Shown here piece by piece: positions 36,635 to 44,834 of a stretch of 64,000 nt of DNA (position 1 is the first letter of the stretch; every line of letters begins with the position of its first letter). The notes under the pieces were generated by a model. That model ran no database searches, had not been told where the DNA came from, and saw only the letters and a program-made list of their open reading frames with translations. Position numbers and translations under genes: made by a program. The DNA is from Enterococcus casseliflavus NBRC 100478 (GTDB lineage Bacteria > Bacillota > Bacilli > Lactobacillales > Enterococcaceae), in assembly GCF_001544095.1 (NCBI RefSeq), contig NZ_BCPT01000008.1:94833-158832 (forward strand). Reading direction: 5' to 3'.

Positions 36635-36897
36635 ACTTTCTAAAGGAAAGGTAAAAATAGTAGCAACTTCCTCTTTTCGCACCAAACTCGGAAGCTGTCG
36701 TCCAAGTGTTCCCGAAGTGAGCAAGCTGTGAGAAGGCAGGCATTTAAGCTGAAATTTTTTTTTGAATTTTAGTTCATATTAAAATAATTATAAAATGTCT
36801 AATTATCTTTTTATTAATATTTCTTCCGTTTTACTTGTTAAAAAAATGCGATAGGAGTAAATTAAAGGTGTAAAAACTTATTTTAGGAGGAATTAGG

Positions 36898-37872
36898 ATG
36901 TGTACTGCGCTAACGTATGTAACGAAGGATCATTATTTTGGCAGAAATTTTGATTACGATGTTTCTTATAAAGAAGTGGTGACCATTACTCCGAGAAATT
37001 ATCAATTGAAATTTCGCAAAGTAAGTGAAATAGATCACCATTATGCGATGATCGGGATTGCTGCTGGAGTCGCTGAATACCCACTCTATTATGATGCGGT
37101 CAACGAAAAAGGCTTAGGTATCGCTGGTTTGAATTTTCCAGAAAATGCTGTATACAATGAGTTTCAAGAGGGGAAAGAAAATGTCACGCCTTTTGAATTC
37201 ATCCCATGGATACTAGGACAATGCGCTACCGTGGAAGAGGCAAAAGCCCTGTTGGCGAAGGTTAATCTGGTAAAGATCAATTTTAGTGAAGAACTACCAT
37301 TATCGCCATTGCATTGGATGATTGCTGATAAAAAGAGCGCCATCGTTGTTGAGAGTATGAGTGATGGTCTTCATATTCATGAAAATTCGGTCGGGGTCTT
37401 AACGAATAATCCGCCATTTGACTACCAGTTATTCAATTTGAATAACTACCGTGTGTTATCATCGAAAACACCAGAAACGCATTTTTCTGACAAGCTGGAT
37501 TTTGATGAGTACAGTCGTGGAATGGGGGGCTTAGGTCTTCCAGGAGATCTTTCTTCGATGTCTCGTTTTGTCAAAGCGGCATTTACCCGATTGAATTCCG
37601 TTTCTGGAGAATCTGAATCCGAAAGCATTAGTCAGTTTTTCCATATTCTAGGTTCTGTCGAACAGCAAAAAGGACTATGTGATATTGGAAATGAAAACTA
37701 TGAATACACGATTTATACTTCTTGCTGCAATACAGATAAAGGGATCTATTACTATCGTACGTATGAAAATAGTCAAATCGTTGCAGTCGATATGAATAAA
37801 GAAGATTTGGGAGGCAATGTACCGATTTCTTATCCATTAGTTGAAGACCAACAAGTATTTTTCAGTAACTGA
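36898..37872 (+). CDS. bsh: Bile salt hydrolase (choloylglycine hydrolase)
   Basis: A 324-residue Ntn hydrolase that removes glycine or taurine from conjugated bile salts. After Met removal Cys2 is the nucleophile; Arg16 and Asp19 (FGRNFDY), Asn79 (AGLNF), Asn170/171 (LTNNPPFDYQ) and Arg223 (SMSRFVKA) match the catalytic set. The residues SRGMGGLGLPGDLSS and QLFNLNNYRVLS are like enterococcal BSH rather than penicillin V acylases. Strong TAGGAGGAATTAGG site. It sits in an accessory-looking patch, consistent with a gut-adaptation gene, and ends at a strong terminator. Confidence 0.95.
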   Translation: MCTALTYVTKDHYFGRNFDYDVSYKEVVTITPRNYQLKFRKVSEIDHHYAMIGIAAGVAEYPLYYDAVNEKGLGIAGLNFPENAVYNEFQEGKENVTPFEFIPWILGQCATVEEAKALLAKVNLVKINFSEELPLSPLHWMIADKKSAIVVESMSDGLHIHENSVGVLTNNPPFDYQLFNLNNYRVLSSKTPETHFSDKLDFDEYSRGMGGLGLPGDLSSMSRFVKAAFTRLNSVSGESESESISQFFHILGSVEQQKGLCDIGNENYEYTIYTSCCNTDKGIYYYRTYENSQIVAVDMNKEDLGGNVPISYPLVEDQQVFFSN

Positions 37873-37883
37873 TCCATTTTTAA

Positions 37884-37923
37884 AACCCCATCTCAATGCC
37901 GTTTTGAGATGGGGTTCTTTTTC
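37884..37923. terminator. Bidirectional terminator after bsh
   Basis: AACCCCATCTCAA (37884-37896) pairs with TTGAGATGGGGTT (37904-37916), followed by T residues. Confidence 0.9.
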
Positions 37924-37932
37924 TGCTTTGTT

Positions 37933-38460
37933 TCAAACCGATTCGCTCTGACTCGGTGTTGCCTTCGTTTGTGTAGTGCGTTTATTGGGAAATGGGAAAA
38001 AGCGATTCACCAGTATGGCGATCGTCATGCCTATGAAGCTGTCAATAATCCGATTAAAGGCATACAAGTATGATTCAGTTTGAGGAATCATAAATAAAAT
38101 CGTCAATAGTGTGGCACAGGCGCCAACTGTTCCCTCGGAGTAATCAAATTTGACCAATAAAGCGATCATCAACATGATCACTAAAGGGATCGCAATGATT
38201 TGTATAACGGACGAATGTCCGAAAAAGTTAAATATCGCAATACAAAACACGGAAGCGATTGCGCCAAAGCTGTTGCCGGCAATCCGATGTTTCCCGTATT
38301 TGACAGTGTTTTCATGGTCTTCTCGTAATGTGAAAACAGCTGTGATCGTCGATACAACATACGTTTCACGATTCAAAAGAAAACTAATCAAAATACATAG
38401 AAATACACTAATGCCAGTTTTTACATTTCTTAAGCCAAAGGTCAATCCAAATAATTTCAA
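37933..38460 (-). CDS. ArAE/FUSC-type membrane protein
   Basis: A 175-residue protein with four to five membrane helices (TGISVFLCILISFLL, IIAIPLVIMLMIALLVKF, CATLLTILFMI, IGMTIAILVNRFFPF), matching the N-terminal membrane domain of the aromatic-acid-exporter (ArAE_1, formerly DUF939) family, which lacks here any long cytoplasmic C-terminal domain. TTG start with GAGAGG 9 bases upstream. Function in transport is assumed from the family. It is convergent with bsh. Confidence 0.78.
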   Translation of the reverse strand: MKLFGLTFGLRNVKTGISVFLCILISFLLNRETYVVSTITAVFTLREDHENTVKYGKHRIAGNSFGAIASVFCIAIFNFFGHSSVIQIIAIPLVIMLMIALLVKFDYSEGTVGACATLLTILFMIPQTESYLYAFNRIIDSFIGMTIAILVNRFFPFPNKRTTQTKATPSQSESV

Positions 38461-38850
38461 TCATGCCATCCTCTCAAAACAATTTCAACGAAATAGATTA
38501 TACCATATCGCAAGCACTCATATTTTAGATTTTCAGAAAAATGAACAACGATTCTTTCATCGTGCGTTGATAGGTAAATTCTACCAGTAGTCGAAAAGCT
38601 AGTTTTATCCTATGCACTTATCAACTTTGAGTATTGAAAGGAATACAATAAGTAAACCTAACTTAAAATGAATTGATTTTCGCATTCCTCGTTTAAAGCT
38701 CCTTTCCATTTCCATGAGTGATCCTTCTTTTGATTTTTCAGTCCTGTTATCATTTATATAAGTTGTTTTGATAAAAAACTACTTATTGTTTATAAAAAGT
38801 TTGTTTTTTAGATATTATATTGAGATAATCAAAAATAAGGAGGGGATAAA
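38461..38850. other. AT-rich intergenic stretch without a gene
   Basis: About 390 bases with no convincing reading frame. I see only short AT-rich repeats (ATAAGT...ACTTAT near 38758-38787) and, close to 38790-38820, poorly matching promoter elements for the ChW-repeat gene behind GGAGGGG. Confidence 0.5.
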
Positions 38851-39549
38851 ATGAAAAAAGTTTCTGTATTACTTGTTTTCTTACTTGGTTTTGTTGTTTT
38901 TCCAGTGACAGTTTTCGCTGCTTCTTCACCGAGCGTGAGCTATCAAACGAATGTCCAGTCTCAAGGGTGGCAATCATGGAAAACAAACGCTCAGACGTCA
39001 GGGGCTACAGGAAAAGGGAAGCGACTTGAAGCAATCAAAATAAAAATTACAAACGAAAAATATAAAGGAAGTATTGAATATAAAACATCCATTCAGAAAC
39101 AAGGATGAGAAAAATCTTTTAGAAAAAATGGTGCGCTATCTGGTACAAGCGGTAAGGGGCAACGTTTGGAAGCGATCCAAATCAAACTTACCGGTGAGAT
39201 CGCTAAATACTATGATGTCTATTATCGAGTCAATGCACAACAATTTGGCTGGATGGGCTGGGCAAAAAACGGGCAGTCCTCAGGAACTTCTGGCTTTGGC
39301 TTTCAATTGGAAGCAATTCAGATTAAGCTGGTAAAAAAAGGTGGGAAAGCACCTGGAACGACGAATAATGGCTTTCGAGATGGACTGAAAAAATATGTAG
39401 ATAAACGGGGCAAAGGGTTGATCAAAGGGTCAAAACAAAAGATTTATCACCTACCGGGTAGTCAATACTATAAGAAAACGACCATTCCGATTCGTATGTT
39501 CAAGACAGAGGTGGAAGCTTACAAAGAGGGCTTTCGACCAGCTAAATAG
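38851..39549 (+). pseudogene. Secreted ChW-repeat / sunset-domain protein, broken by TGA
   Basis: The frame starts with a signal peptide (MKKVSVLLVFLLGFVVFPV..FAA) behind GGAGGGG and encodes clostridial-hydrophobic-Trp (ChW) repeats. Repeat 1 reads QGWQSWKTNAQTSGATGKGK; repeat 2 reads QG-stop-EKSFRKNGALSGTSGKGQ; repeat 3 reads FGWMGWAKNGQSSGTSGFG; each continues into LEAIxIKI/L. The TGA at 39106-39108 sits exactly where the invariant Trp (TGG) belongs, so one base change killed the gene. The same frame runs on to 39549 and ends in a sunset-type module (KIYHLPGSQYYKKTT, FKTEVEAYKEGFRPAK). Intact length would be 232 residues: a secreted, probably wall-associated protein. Confidence 0.85.
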
Positions 39550-39723
39550 AGAAGGACTCAGTCAATGTGTACACAATCGGGCACTTGAAACTGGTTCGAT
39601 CACTATAAACAATTCCTTCCCCTCAGCGGGAAAGGAGTTTTTTATTTCATAGTATTTTTTGCTAGATATGAGGATTCACAAAGTAAGTTTACTGGCTGCC
39701 CGCTTTATAGGCTGATCCTTTTT

Positions 39724-40173
39724 TTAGCGAGGTTTCAGCACAAAGCTACCATCTTCATCGTTCATTCCTTCAATAAATGTAAAAATAATATTTTTACCAT
39801 CTCTTTCAAGGAAGAAGTAGGACATCTCAGTTTCATATTCTGGATCTTGCATCACTAGCTGATTGTCTTCAAGGGTATAGTTGTAGGTATACTCGAATTC
39901 TTCCCAGACTACCCCATCAAAAGCTACTCCAAGCTCTTCCAGTTCATCATCTTCTTCTGATTGTAGCGAGCTATTATCGGTACCAATAGTAAGATTCGTT
40001 TCACTAAATGTGGCTGTCATCACTGCATACTCACCATCATCATCTATCTCAATAAGCCAGTCATTTTTTTGTAAGTCTTCTTTTGTGATATTTTCATTAC
40101 CATTACCATTTCCACAACCAACAGCTATGACCATCAGAAGGAGAGTTATTAAGTTTATCGATATTTTTTTCAT
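39724..40173 (-). CDS. Putative lipoprotein, acidic, unknown function
   Basis: A 149-residue protein with a lipoprotein signal peptide: MKK, hydrophobic core (INLITLLLMVIAV) and a lipobox-like VGC with Cys at about residue 20, followed by a Gly/Asn linker. The mature part is acidic, with strands typical of small beta-rich lipoproteins (WLIEIDDDGEYAVMTATFS; MSYFFLERDGKNIIFTF). I do not recognise a named family. AAAGGAGG ribosome site. Anchored outside the cell membrane by prediction. Confidence 0.75.
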   Translation of the reverse strand: MKKISINLITLLLMVIAVGCGNGNGNENITKEDLQKNDWLIEIDDDGEYAVMTATFSETNLTIGTDNSSLQSEEDDELEELGVAFDGVVWEEFEYTYNYTLEDNQLVMQDPEYETEMSYFFLERDGKNIIFTFIEGMNDEDGSFVLKPR

Positions 40174-40242
40174 TATTACACCTTTTCCTCCTTTTATTTT
40201 TGTTTATATGAGTATATTGTAACATATTTATTGCGCACCTCA

Positions 40243-40509
40243 TTAAAGTAAAAAAATATGATTATCCATCACGTGATTTGCGACATCAATTACAAGTGCT
40301 TCTCTCCCTTCTTTTTTTAGTTTTGCTATCTGAAAGATCAGCATGACTAGCGGTACTTTTTTATTAGTAAGCGTAGGCTTTGCAAGAGTATTTCTCATTG
40401 AGTTTGCTTTCCAAAAGTATGCTTTTATTGGCAGCCAAAAATAAAAGCTACCCCATGAGCCGTGACTAGCTTGTTTAAGTAGAATGAAGAAGCACTGAAT
40501 GAATGGCAA
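40243..40509 (-). other. Doubtful 88-codon frame, possible gene remnant
   Basis: An open frame without a ribosome site. The C-terminal half (LIFQIAKLKKEGREALVIDV) has an amphipathic, protein-like look, the N-terminal half does not. Best read as a remnant or chance frame in the gap 40174-40678. Confidence 0.2.
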
Positions 40510-40576
40510 TCGGTGAGAAACTTGACTTAGAAAAAGCTTTTAAGGGGATTTAGAAAAGGATTTGGCTGGTTTAACA

Positions 40577-40604
40577 TTGATATATGGCTATTAATGTGTA
40601 TAAT
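40577..40604 (+). promoter_or_regulatory. queT promoter
   Basis: TTGATA (40577-40582), 16-base spacer, TATAAT (40599-40604). RNA should start near 40611, directly at the leader hairpin. Confidence 0.75.
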
Positions 40605-40612
40605 AAGTACTT

Positions 40613-40665
40613 GTGCGAAGCGCACCGCGGTTCATCAACCATCCCGCGTAATCAAAACTCGGAGA
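40613..40665 (+). promoter_or_regulatory. preQ1-type riboswitch in the queT leader
   Basis: A small hairpin GTGCG-AAG-CGCAC (40613-40625) precedes CGCGG-(13-base loop)-CCGCG (40626-40648) and an A-rich tail ATCAAAACTCGGAGA (to 40665). The order stem, GTTC-type loop with CAACC, stem, A-rich tail running into GGAG is that of the preQ1-I class (stem-loop plus tail pseudoknot). The downstream gene, queT, is a queuosine-precursor transporter, the expected target. The tail covers a GGAG sequence, suggesting control of translation. Class assignment is not certain. Confidence 0.65.
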
Positions 40666-40678
40666 AAGTAGGGATCAA

Positions 40679-41188
40679 ATGGAAAAATCAACAAATCTAA
40701 CCAATCAACGTTTGCGTGTCGTCGCAGCCAATGGGATCATTATGGCACTTTATGTTGCTGTAACGGTTCTGGTCGCACCAGTCGCCTCAGGAGCGATTCA
40801 ATTCAGAATATCTGAAGGGTTGAATCACTTAGTCGTTTTCAACAGAAAATTGATGTGGGGTGTCGTCGGTGGGGTCGTTGTGTATAACTTGTTCTTTGGA
40901 ATGGGGATCTTGGATGTCGTATTCGGCGGTTTCGGAAGCTTTTTAGCCTTAGGAGCAACTGCCTTGGTACATAAGAAGATTCCAAATGTTTTCTTAAGAC
41001 TCGCATTTAATACAATTGTTTTTTCATTAAGCATGTTCCTGATTGCGATTATGCTAAACATCACCTTAGCATTACCTTTCTGGCCAACCTTTGCAACAAC
41101 GGCATTGAGTGAATTTATCGTGATGACGATCACTGCACCTGTGATGTATATCATCAATCGTGCCGTTCGTTTCGATAAGCGCGTTTAA
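40679..41188 (+). CDS. queT: Queuosine precursor transporter QueT
   Basis: A 169-residue integral membrane protein, the S (substrate-binding) component of an ECF transporter for preQ1 or related precursors. It has five to six hydrophobic helices; GIIMALYVAVTVLVAPVASG followed by AIQFRISEGLNHLVVFN is characteristic of the family (COG4708). The preQ1-type riboswitch in its leader supports the assignment. ECF ATPase and T subunits are encoded elsewhere. Two terminators follow. Confidence 0.93.
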   Translation: MEKSTNLTNQRLRVVAANGIIMALYVAVTVLVAPVASGAIQFRISEGLNHLVVFNRKLMWGVVGGVVVYNLFFGMGILDVVFGGFGSFLALGATALVHKKIPNVFLRLAFNTIVFSLSMFLIAIMLNITLALPFWPTFATTALSEFIVMTITAPVMYIINRAVRFDKRV

Positions 41189-41195
41189 AAAAAAT

Positions 41196-41272
41196 CTTGT
41201 TTTTTGCTTTGATGGTTCTCAAAAAACAAGAAAAAAGATCATTCCTTTCTTTTTTAGGAATGATCTTTTGTT
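41196..41272. terminator. Double hairpin between queT and cbpA
   Basis: CTTGTTTTTTG (41196-41206) pairs with CAAAAAACAAG (41220-41230), with a T-run on the minus strand; AAAAGATCATTCCT (41233-41246) pairs with AGGAATGATCTTTT (41256-41269), with T residues on the plus strand. One element for each convergent gene. Confidence 0.88.
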
Positions 41273-41911
41273 TTATTCTGCTTTTAGGTCTTCGATCTCC
41301 ACAACTTTGAAATTTTTTGCTTCCAGTTGAGAAACGATCTTGTCGCATAATTCTTTTGATGTGTTCGCTGGTAAAGTGATCATCGTACGACGGATAAATT
41401 CATCTTTACCGATATCCAATGTGATACAGCTGGCAATACTGCTGTATTTTGCGATTATTTTTGCGATGACTGCTAAGTCGCCTTGTTGACCAGTTGATGC
41501 GATCGTCAACACATAGCTTCCTTGCTCAACACTCCATGATTGTGACAACATGTTCAACAAAGAACTGTGTGTCAAGATGCCATAAAATTGATTGTTTTCA
41601 TCTAATACAGCAATATAAGGCAATTCTTTGATCGTAAAGAAAACGTTAAAGAAAGAAGAATTGACATAAATAAATTTGGTCGCATTTTTTAGTAGATAAG
41701 TGACTGGCAAAGTCATGTCGCCGCCGTTTGCTTTGTGGCGATAAATGTGCATTTTATAAATATTTCCTCTGAAAATCTTGCCTGATTCATCTAGGATAGG
41801 CACACAACGATAACCAGATTCTTCCAAAATTGCCAGCGCTTCTTCTAAAGTAGCTGTTTCTTTTACCGTTGTTAAATCGCGTTTTTTGTAAACCATTGTT
41901 TTTAATAACAT
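41273..41911 (-). CDS. cbpA: CBS-ACT protein, probable c-di-AMP-binding CbpA
   Basis: A 212-residue protein with two CBS motifs in the N-terminal part (EEALAILEESGYRCVPILDE and LPYIAVLDENNQFYGILTHS) and an ACT-like domain in the C-terminal third (SYVLTIASTGQQGDLAVIAKIIAK). This architecture matches the cyclic di-AMP receptor CbpA first described in Listeria. No membrane segment. ATG at 41911 follows GGGAGGG; an upstream frame to 41950 lacks a site. Ligand binding is inferred. Confidence 0.75.
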   Translation of the reverse strand: MLLKTMVYKKRDLTTVKETATLEEALAILEESGYRCVPILDESGKIFRGNIYKMHIYRHKANGGDMTLPVTYLLKNATKFIYVNSSFFNVFFTIKELPYIAVLDENNQFYGILTHSSLLNMLSQSWSVEQGSYVLTIASTGQQGDLAVIAKIIAKYSSIASCITLDIGKDEFIRRTMITLPANTSKELCDKIVSQLEAKNFKVVEIEDLKAE

Positions 41912-41997
41912 AATTTTCCCTCCCAAATACCCATTTAACACCATTATCATACCACAAAATTAGAAGAAACTATATTTTTACGACAGAAAATCAAAAA

Positions 41998-42026
41998 TTG
42001 ACACATTCTTAAATAAATGGTATTTT
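41998..42026 (+). promoter_or_regulatory. Promoter of rpmG-secE
   Basis: Consensus TTGACA (41998-42003), 17-base spacer ending in TGG, TATTTT (42021-42026). Confidence 0.75.
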
Positions 42027-42066
42027 TAGTGTTGGAAAACTTTATAAAAAGGGGGAGGACACTAAG

Positions 42067-42219
42067 ATGGCAACAAAAAAAGCTGCTTTGGCTTGTTCTG
42101 TCTGCGGATCCCGCAACTATTCAAAATCAGTCAGTGAAGGTAAAAAAGGCGAACGCCTTGAAATCAACAAATTTTGCAAGTATTGTAATCAATATACGTT
42201 GCATCGTGAAACGAAGTAA
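42067..42219 (+). CDS. rpmG: 50S ribosomal protein L33
   Basis: A 50-residue zinc-ribbon ribosomal protein ([19 protein letters not shown] ... [15 protein letters not shown]). Both CxxC pairs are intact, the zinc-dependent form. GGGGGAGG site before the ATG; 12 bases to secE. Enterococci usually have several L33 genes; this is the one at the secE-nusG position. Confidence 0.95.
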   Translation: MATKKAALACSVCGSRNYSKSVSEGKKGERLEINKFCKYCNQYTLHRETK

Positions 42220-42231
42220 GGAGGGAATCAA

Positions 42232-42402
42232 ATGAAATTTTTGAAAAATGTTGTTGAAGAAATGAAAAACGTTTCTTGGCCATCGAAAAAGCAATTACGT
42301 AAAGATACCTTTGTGGTGATTCAAACAACCATTATTTTTGCATTGATGTTCTTTGTGATGGACACACTGATTCAAACAGTCTTCAATTGGATCCTAAAGT
42401 AA
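42232..42402 (+). CDS. secE: Preprotein translocase subunit SecE
   Basis: A 56-residue single-span subunit of the SecYEG channel. The conserved amphipathic segment VVEEMKNVSWPSKKQLRKDT precedes one membrane helix (TTIIFALMFFVMDTLI). AGGAGGG site. Position between rpmG and nusG is universal. Confidence 0.96.
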   Translation: MKFLKNVVEEMKNVSWPSKKQLRKDTFVVIQTTIIFALMFFVMDTLIQTVFNWILK

Positions 42403-42421
42403 GACTTCTTACTGATAGCGC

Positions 42422-42495
42422 TAGTCATTTATCGCAAATCATGCTATAATCGCTTTGAGGAAAAACTTCGGTGCAGCTGAGGTTTTTTTATTTTA
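42422..42495 (+). promoter_or_regulatory. nusG promoter and leader hairpin
   Basis: TAGTCA (42422-42427), 17 bases, TATAAT (42445-42450). The leader contains AACTTC-loop-GAGGTT followed by T7 (about 42468-42489), a weak terminator that may also end the secE transcript or attenuate nusG. Confidence 0.55.
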
Positions 42496-42520
42496 CAAAA
42501 AGATGGGGAGTCCGAAAAAA

Positions 42521-43063
42521 ATGGAATCTTTTGAAAAAAATTGGTATGTACTGCATACGTATTCTGGCTATGAAAACAAAGTAAAAGCGAACCTAGAGTC
42601 ACGTGCACAAAGCATGGGTATGGGTGATTATATTTTCCGTGTCGTCGTTCCCGAAGAAGTAGAAACAGAAGAAAAAAACGGCAAAACCAAAGAAATCGTT
42701 CATAAAACATTTCCTGGCTATGTATTAGTTGAAATGGTCATGACGGATGAATCTTGGTACGTTGTACGTAATACTCCTGGGGTAACAGGTTTCGTTGGTT
42801 CCCATGGTGCAGGAAGCAAGCCAGCGCCTTTATTACAAGAAGAAATCAATTCAATTTTACGTTCGATCGGTATGAGCACTCGGACAGTTGAACTGGAAGT
42901 AGAAATTGGCGAAACCGTCAAAATCATCGAAGGTGCGTTTTCTGGTCTAGAAGGACAAGTAGCAGAAATCGATGAAGAAAAACAAAAACTAAAAGTGAAC
43001 ATCGATATGTTCGGTCGTGAAACGAGTACAGAACTTGATTTTGAGCAAGTAGATAAGATTTAA
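42521..43063 (+). CDS. nusG: Transcription termination/antitermination factor NusG
   Basis: A 180-residue elongation factor. N-terminal NGN domain (KNWYVLHTYSGYENKVKANL, FPGYVLVEMVM, TPGVTGFVG) and C-terminal KOW domain (GETVKIIEGAFSGLEGQVAEI). The ATG at 42521 has GGGGAG 10 bases upstream; an in-frame ATG at 42503 coincides with that site and is unlikely. Usually linked to rplK; here two other transcription units lie between. Confidence 0.96.
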   Translation: MESFEKNWYVLHTYSGYENKVKANLESRAQSMGMGDYIFRVVVPEEVETEEKNGKTKEIVHKTFPGYVLVEMVMTDESWYVVRNTPGVTGFVGSHGAGSKPAPLLQEEINSILRSIGMSTRTVELEVEIGETVKIIEGAFSGLEGQVAEIDEEKQKLKVNIDMFGRETSTELDFEQVDKI

Positions 43064-43120
43064 CTACTGGACTCACTAGCAAGAATGACTCTTTTACGGT
43101 AAAATAACAGTAATGAGAAT

Positions 43121-43152
43121 AAAGTGGACCAATTCGTTGGCCCACTTTTTTT
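43121..43152 (+). terminator. nusG terminator
   Basis: AAAGTGGaCCAA-TTCG-TTGGcCCACTTT, an 11-of-12-bp stem with a UUCG tetraloop, followed by T7. Confidence 0.88.
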
Positions 43153-43191
43153 CTCAAAATCAGTAAGCGCTTTATAAGAGGAAGGGGTCCT

Positions 43192-44682
43192 ATGTCAAAA
43201 CTAGTCACTTTTTTTAGAGTAAAGTTTCACAATGATTTTCATCCCCATGGTAAAGGGATGATCTCTGTACATAATGGATATAGCTTGTTATTTCTTTTCA
43301 ATTTGCTGCTATTTTTCTTTGCTATGTTGTTTTTTGATCCAATGGTGGCAATCGAAGAGCTCAAGTTGATTTTGTTTTCGGAAAGTCATTTAGTCACCGA
43401 TTATATTGCCATGACCTCGGTAGGGACGGCTTTGTTAAATAGCAGTCTGATGACCTTTGTAGCGATCTCGATTTGCTATCACTATCGGGTACCGATCACG
43501 GGCGGTGCCGTCTCTGCGATCTTCATGGTGACTGGCTATGGCTTTTTTGGGAAAAATCTCCTGAATTTTATCCCAATATTTTTAGGCGTTCGACTGTATT
43601 CGTATTTTATGAACGAACCATTGAAAAAATTTTTGTTGATCGCCCTCTATGGGTCATCGGTTTCCCCAATCGTCAGCTATTTTGCTTTCAATGATTCCTT
43701 GCCACCATATTTTAGTCTTGTGATGGGGTATGGCATTGGGATCTTCACCGGTTTTTTGATGGTTCCTATGGCTTTATACTTTCAAGCGCTGTTTCAAAGT
43801 GTCAGTCTATACAGTGCGGGATTTACTTCAGGGATGCTATGCACACTGGTCGCTGCCATCTGCCGAATGTTTGGCTTAACGATCGAGCTAAGAACATTAG
43901 TATCTCAAGAACAGCAACCTCGATTGATTTTTATGATGCTGGTTTTAGGAGGGGTATTCGTCGGCTATGGTTTGTTGATGGCGATTAAGAAAAAACGATT
44001 GAATATGCGAGCGATTTGGTCGCATAGTGGCAAAATCGAGCGCGATATTTTAAGGGATACCGGCGTTTACAATACCATGATCAATATGGGGTTAATGACA
44101 TTCTTGTTAGTGGCTTACGTTGTCAGTATTGGTGCGGTTTTAAATGGACCAGTTATCGGTGCGATCTTTTGTGTCATCGGCTTTTCTGCTTGTGGCTCTC
44201 ATGTGTTTAACTCGCTGCCTTTATTGGCAGGGGTGACGATCGCCAATCTATTGAGCGTATACACCATCAACGAGACGGTTACAGTCACGTCAGCGATTTT
44301 TGCGATGATGCTCTGTGCAGTAACAAATGCCTATGGCTGGAAAGGCGGCTTGGTGGTCGGTTTTGTCCACGCCTCAATGGTACTGAATATTGATTTCTTA
44401 CATGGTGGCTTGAACTTGTATAACAATGGTTTTTCTGGCGGGCTCGTCGCCATGATGATCATTCCCTTATTGGATCTCAGCAAACAGCTCTGGCAAAAAT
44501 CAGCCGATCAGGCACAAGCTACCCAGGAAGAAAAACCACAAATGGACTTGAAAGCACAAGAAAGCGAGCAGCCATTGGTCACGTTGGATCAAACAGAAGG
44601 GAAACCTAAATTTTCCGAGCCTGTGAAGGTATTAAAACCCGTTGCCCAAAAGAAACACTATGGAGTAGGCGAGTGGGAGTAG
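43192..44682 (+). CDS. DUF1576 integral membrane protein
   Basis: A 496-residue protein with about ten to twelve membrane helices spread over residues 25-430 and a hydrophilic tail of about 60 residues rich in Gln, Glu and Lys. The two halves repeat glycine-rich motifs (PITGGAVSAIFMVTGYGFFG and GPVIGAIFCVIGFSACGSHV), as expected for the duplicated DUF1576 family. No substrate is known. Monocistronic, with AGGAAGGGG as ribosome site and an 18-bp-stem terminator. Confidence 0.82.
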   Translation: MSKLVTFFRVKFHNDFHPHGKGMISVHNGYSLLFLFNLLLFFFAMLFFDPMVAIEELKLILFSESHLVTDYIAMTSVGTALLNSSLMTFVAISICYHYRVPITGGAVSAIFMVTGYGFFGKNLLNFIPIFLGVRLYSYFMNEPLKKFLLIALYGSSVSPIVSYFAFNDSLPPYFSLVMGYGIGIFTGFLMVPMALYFQALFQSVSLYSAGFTSGMLCTLVAAICRMFGLTIELRTLVSQEQQPRLIFMMLVLGGVFVGYGLLMAIKKKRLNMRAIWSHSGKIERDILRDTGVYNTMINMGLMTFLLVAYVVSIGAVLNGPVIGAIFCVIGFSACGSHVFNSLPLLAGVTIANLLSVYTINETVTVTSAIFAMMLCAVTNAYGWKGGLVVGFVHASMVLNIDFLHGGLNLYNNGFSGGLVAMMIIPLLDLSKQLWQKSADQAQATQEEKPQMDLKAQESEQPLVTLDQTEGKPKFSEPVKVLKPVAQKKHYGVGEWE

Positions 44683-44763
44683 AAAAACCGCCAATGTCGT
44701 TTGTTACTTGTTTAACAAGTGTGGATTACTTGTCTTTTCGTCGCTGGAAATCATGGGAAAATG

Positions 44764-44812
44764 AAAACCAACCAAGAACAAGCAACGATTGGTTGTTCTT
44801 GGTTGGTTTTTA
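44764..44812. terminator. Bidirectional terminator, 18-bp stem
   Basis: AAAACCAACCAAGAACAA (44764-44781) pairs perfectly with 44793-44810, between convergent DUF1576 and sdaAA genes. Confidence 0.92.
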
Positions 44813-44834
44813 TTCGTGTTCGTTTCTAAAAAAA

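Noticed and set aside
11832..39108. In-frame TGA codons in coiA and the ChW gene as recoding (Trp or selenocysteine)
   Set aside because: TGA ends normal genes here (for example mgtE and rlmA), and I see no selenocysteine insertion element; nonsense mutation is simpler.
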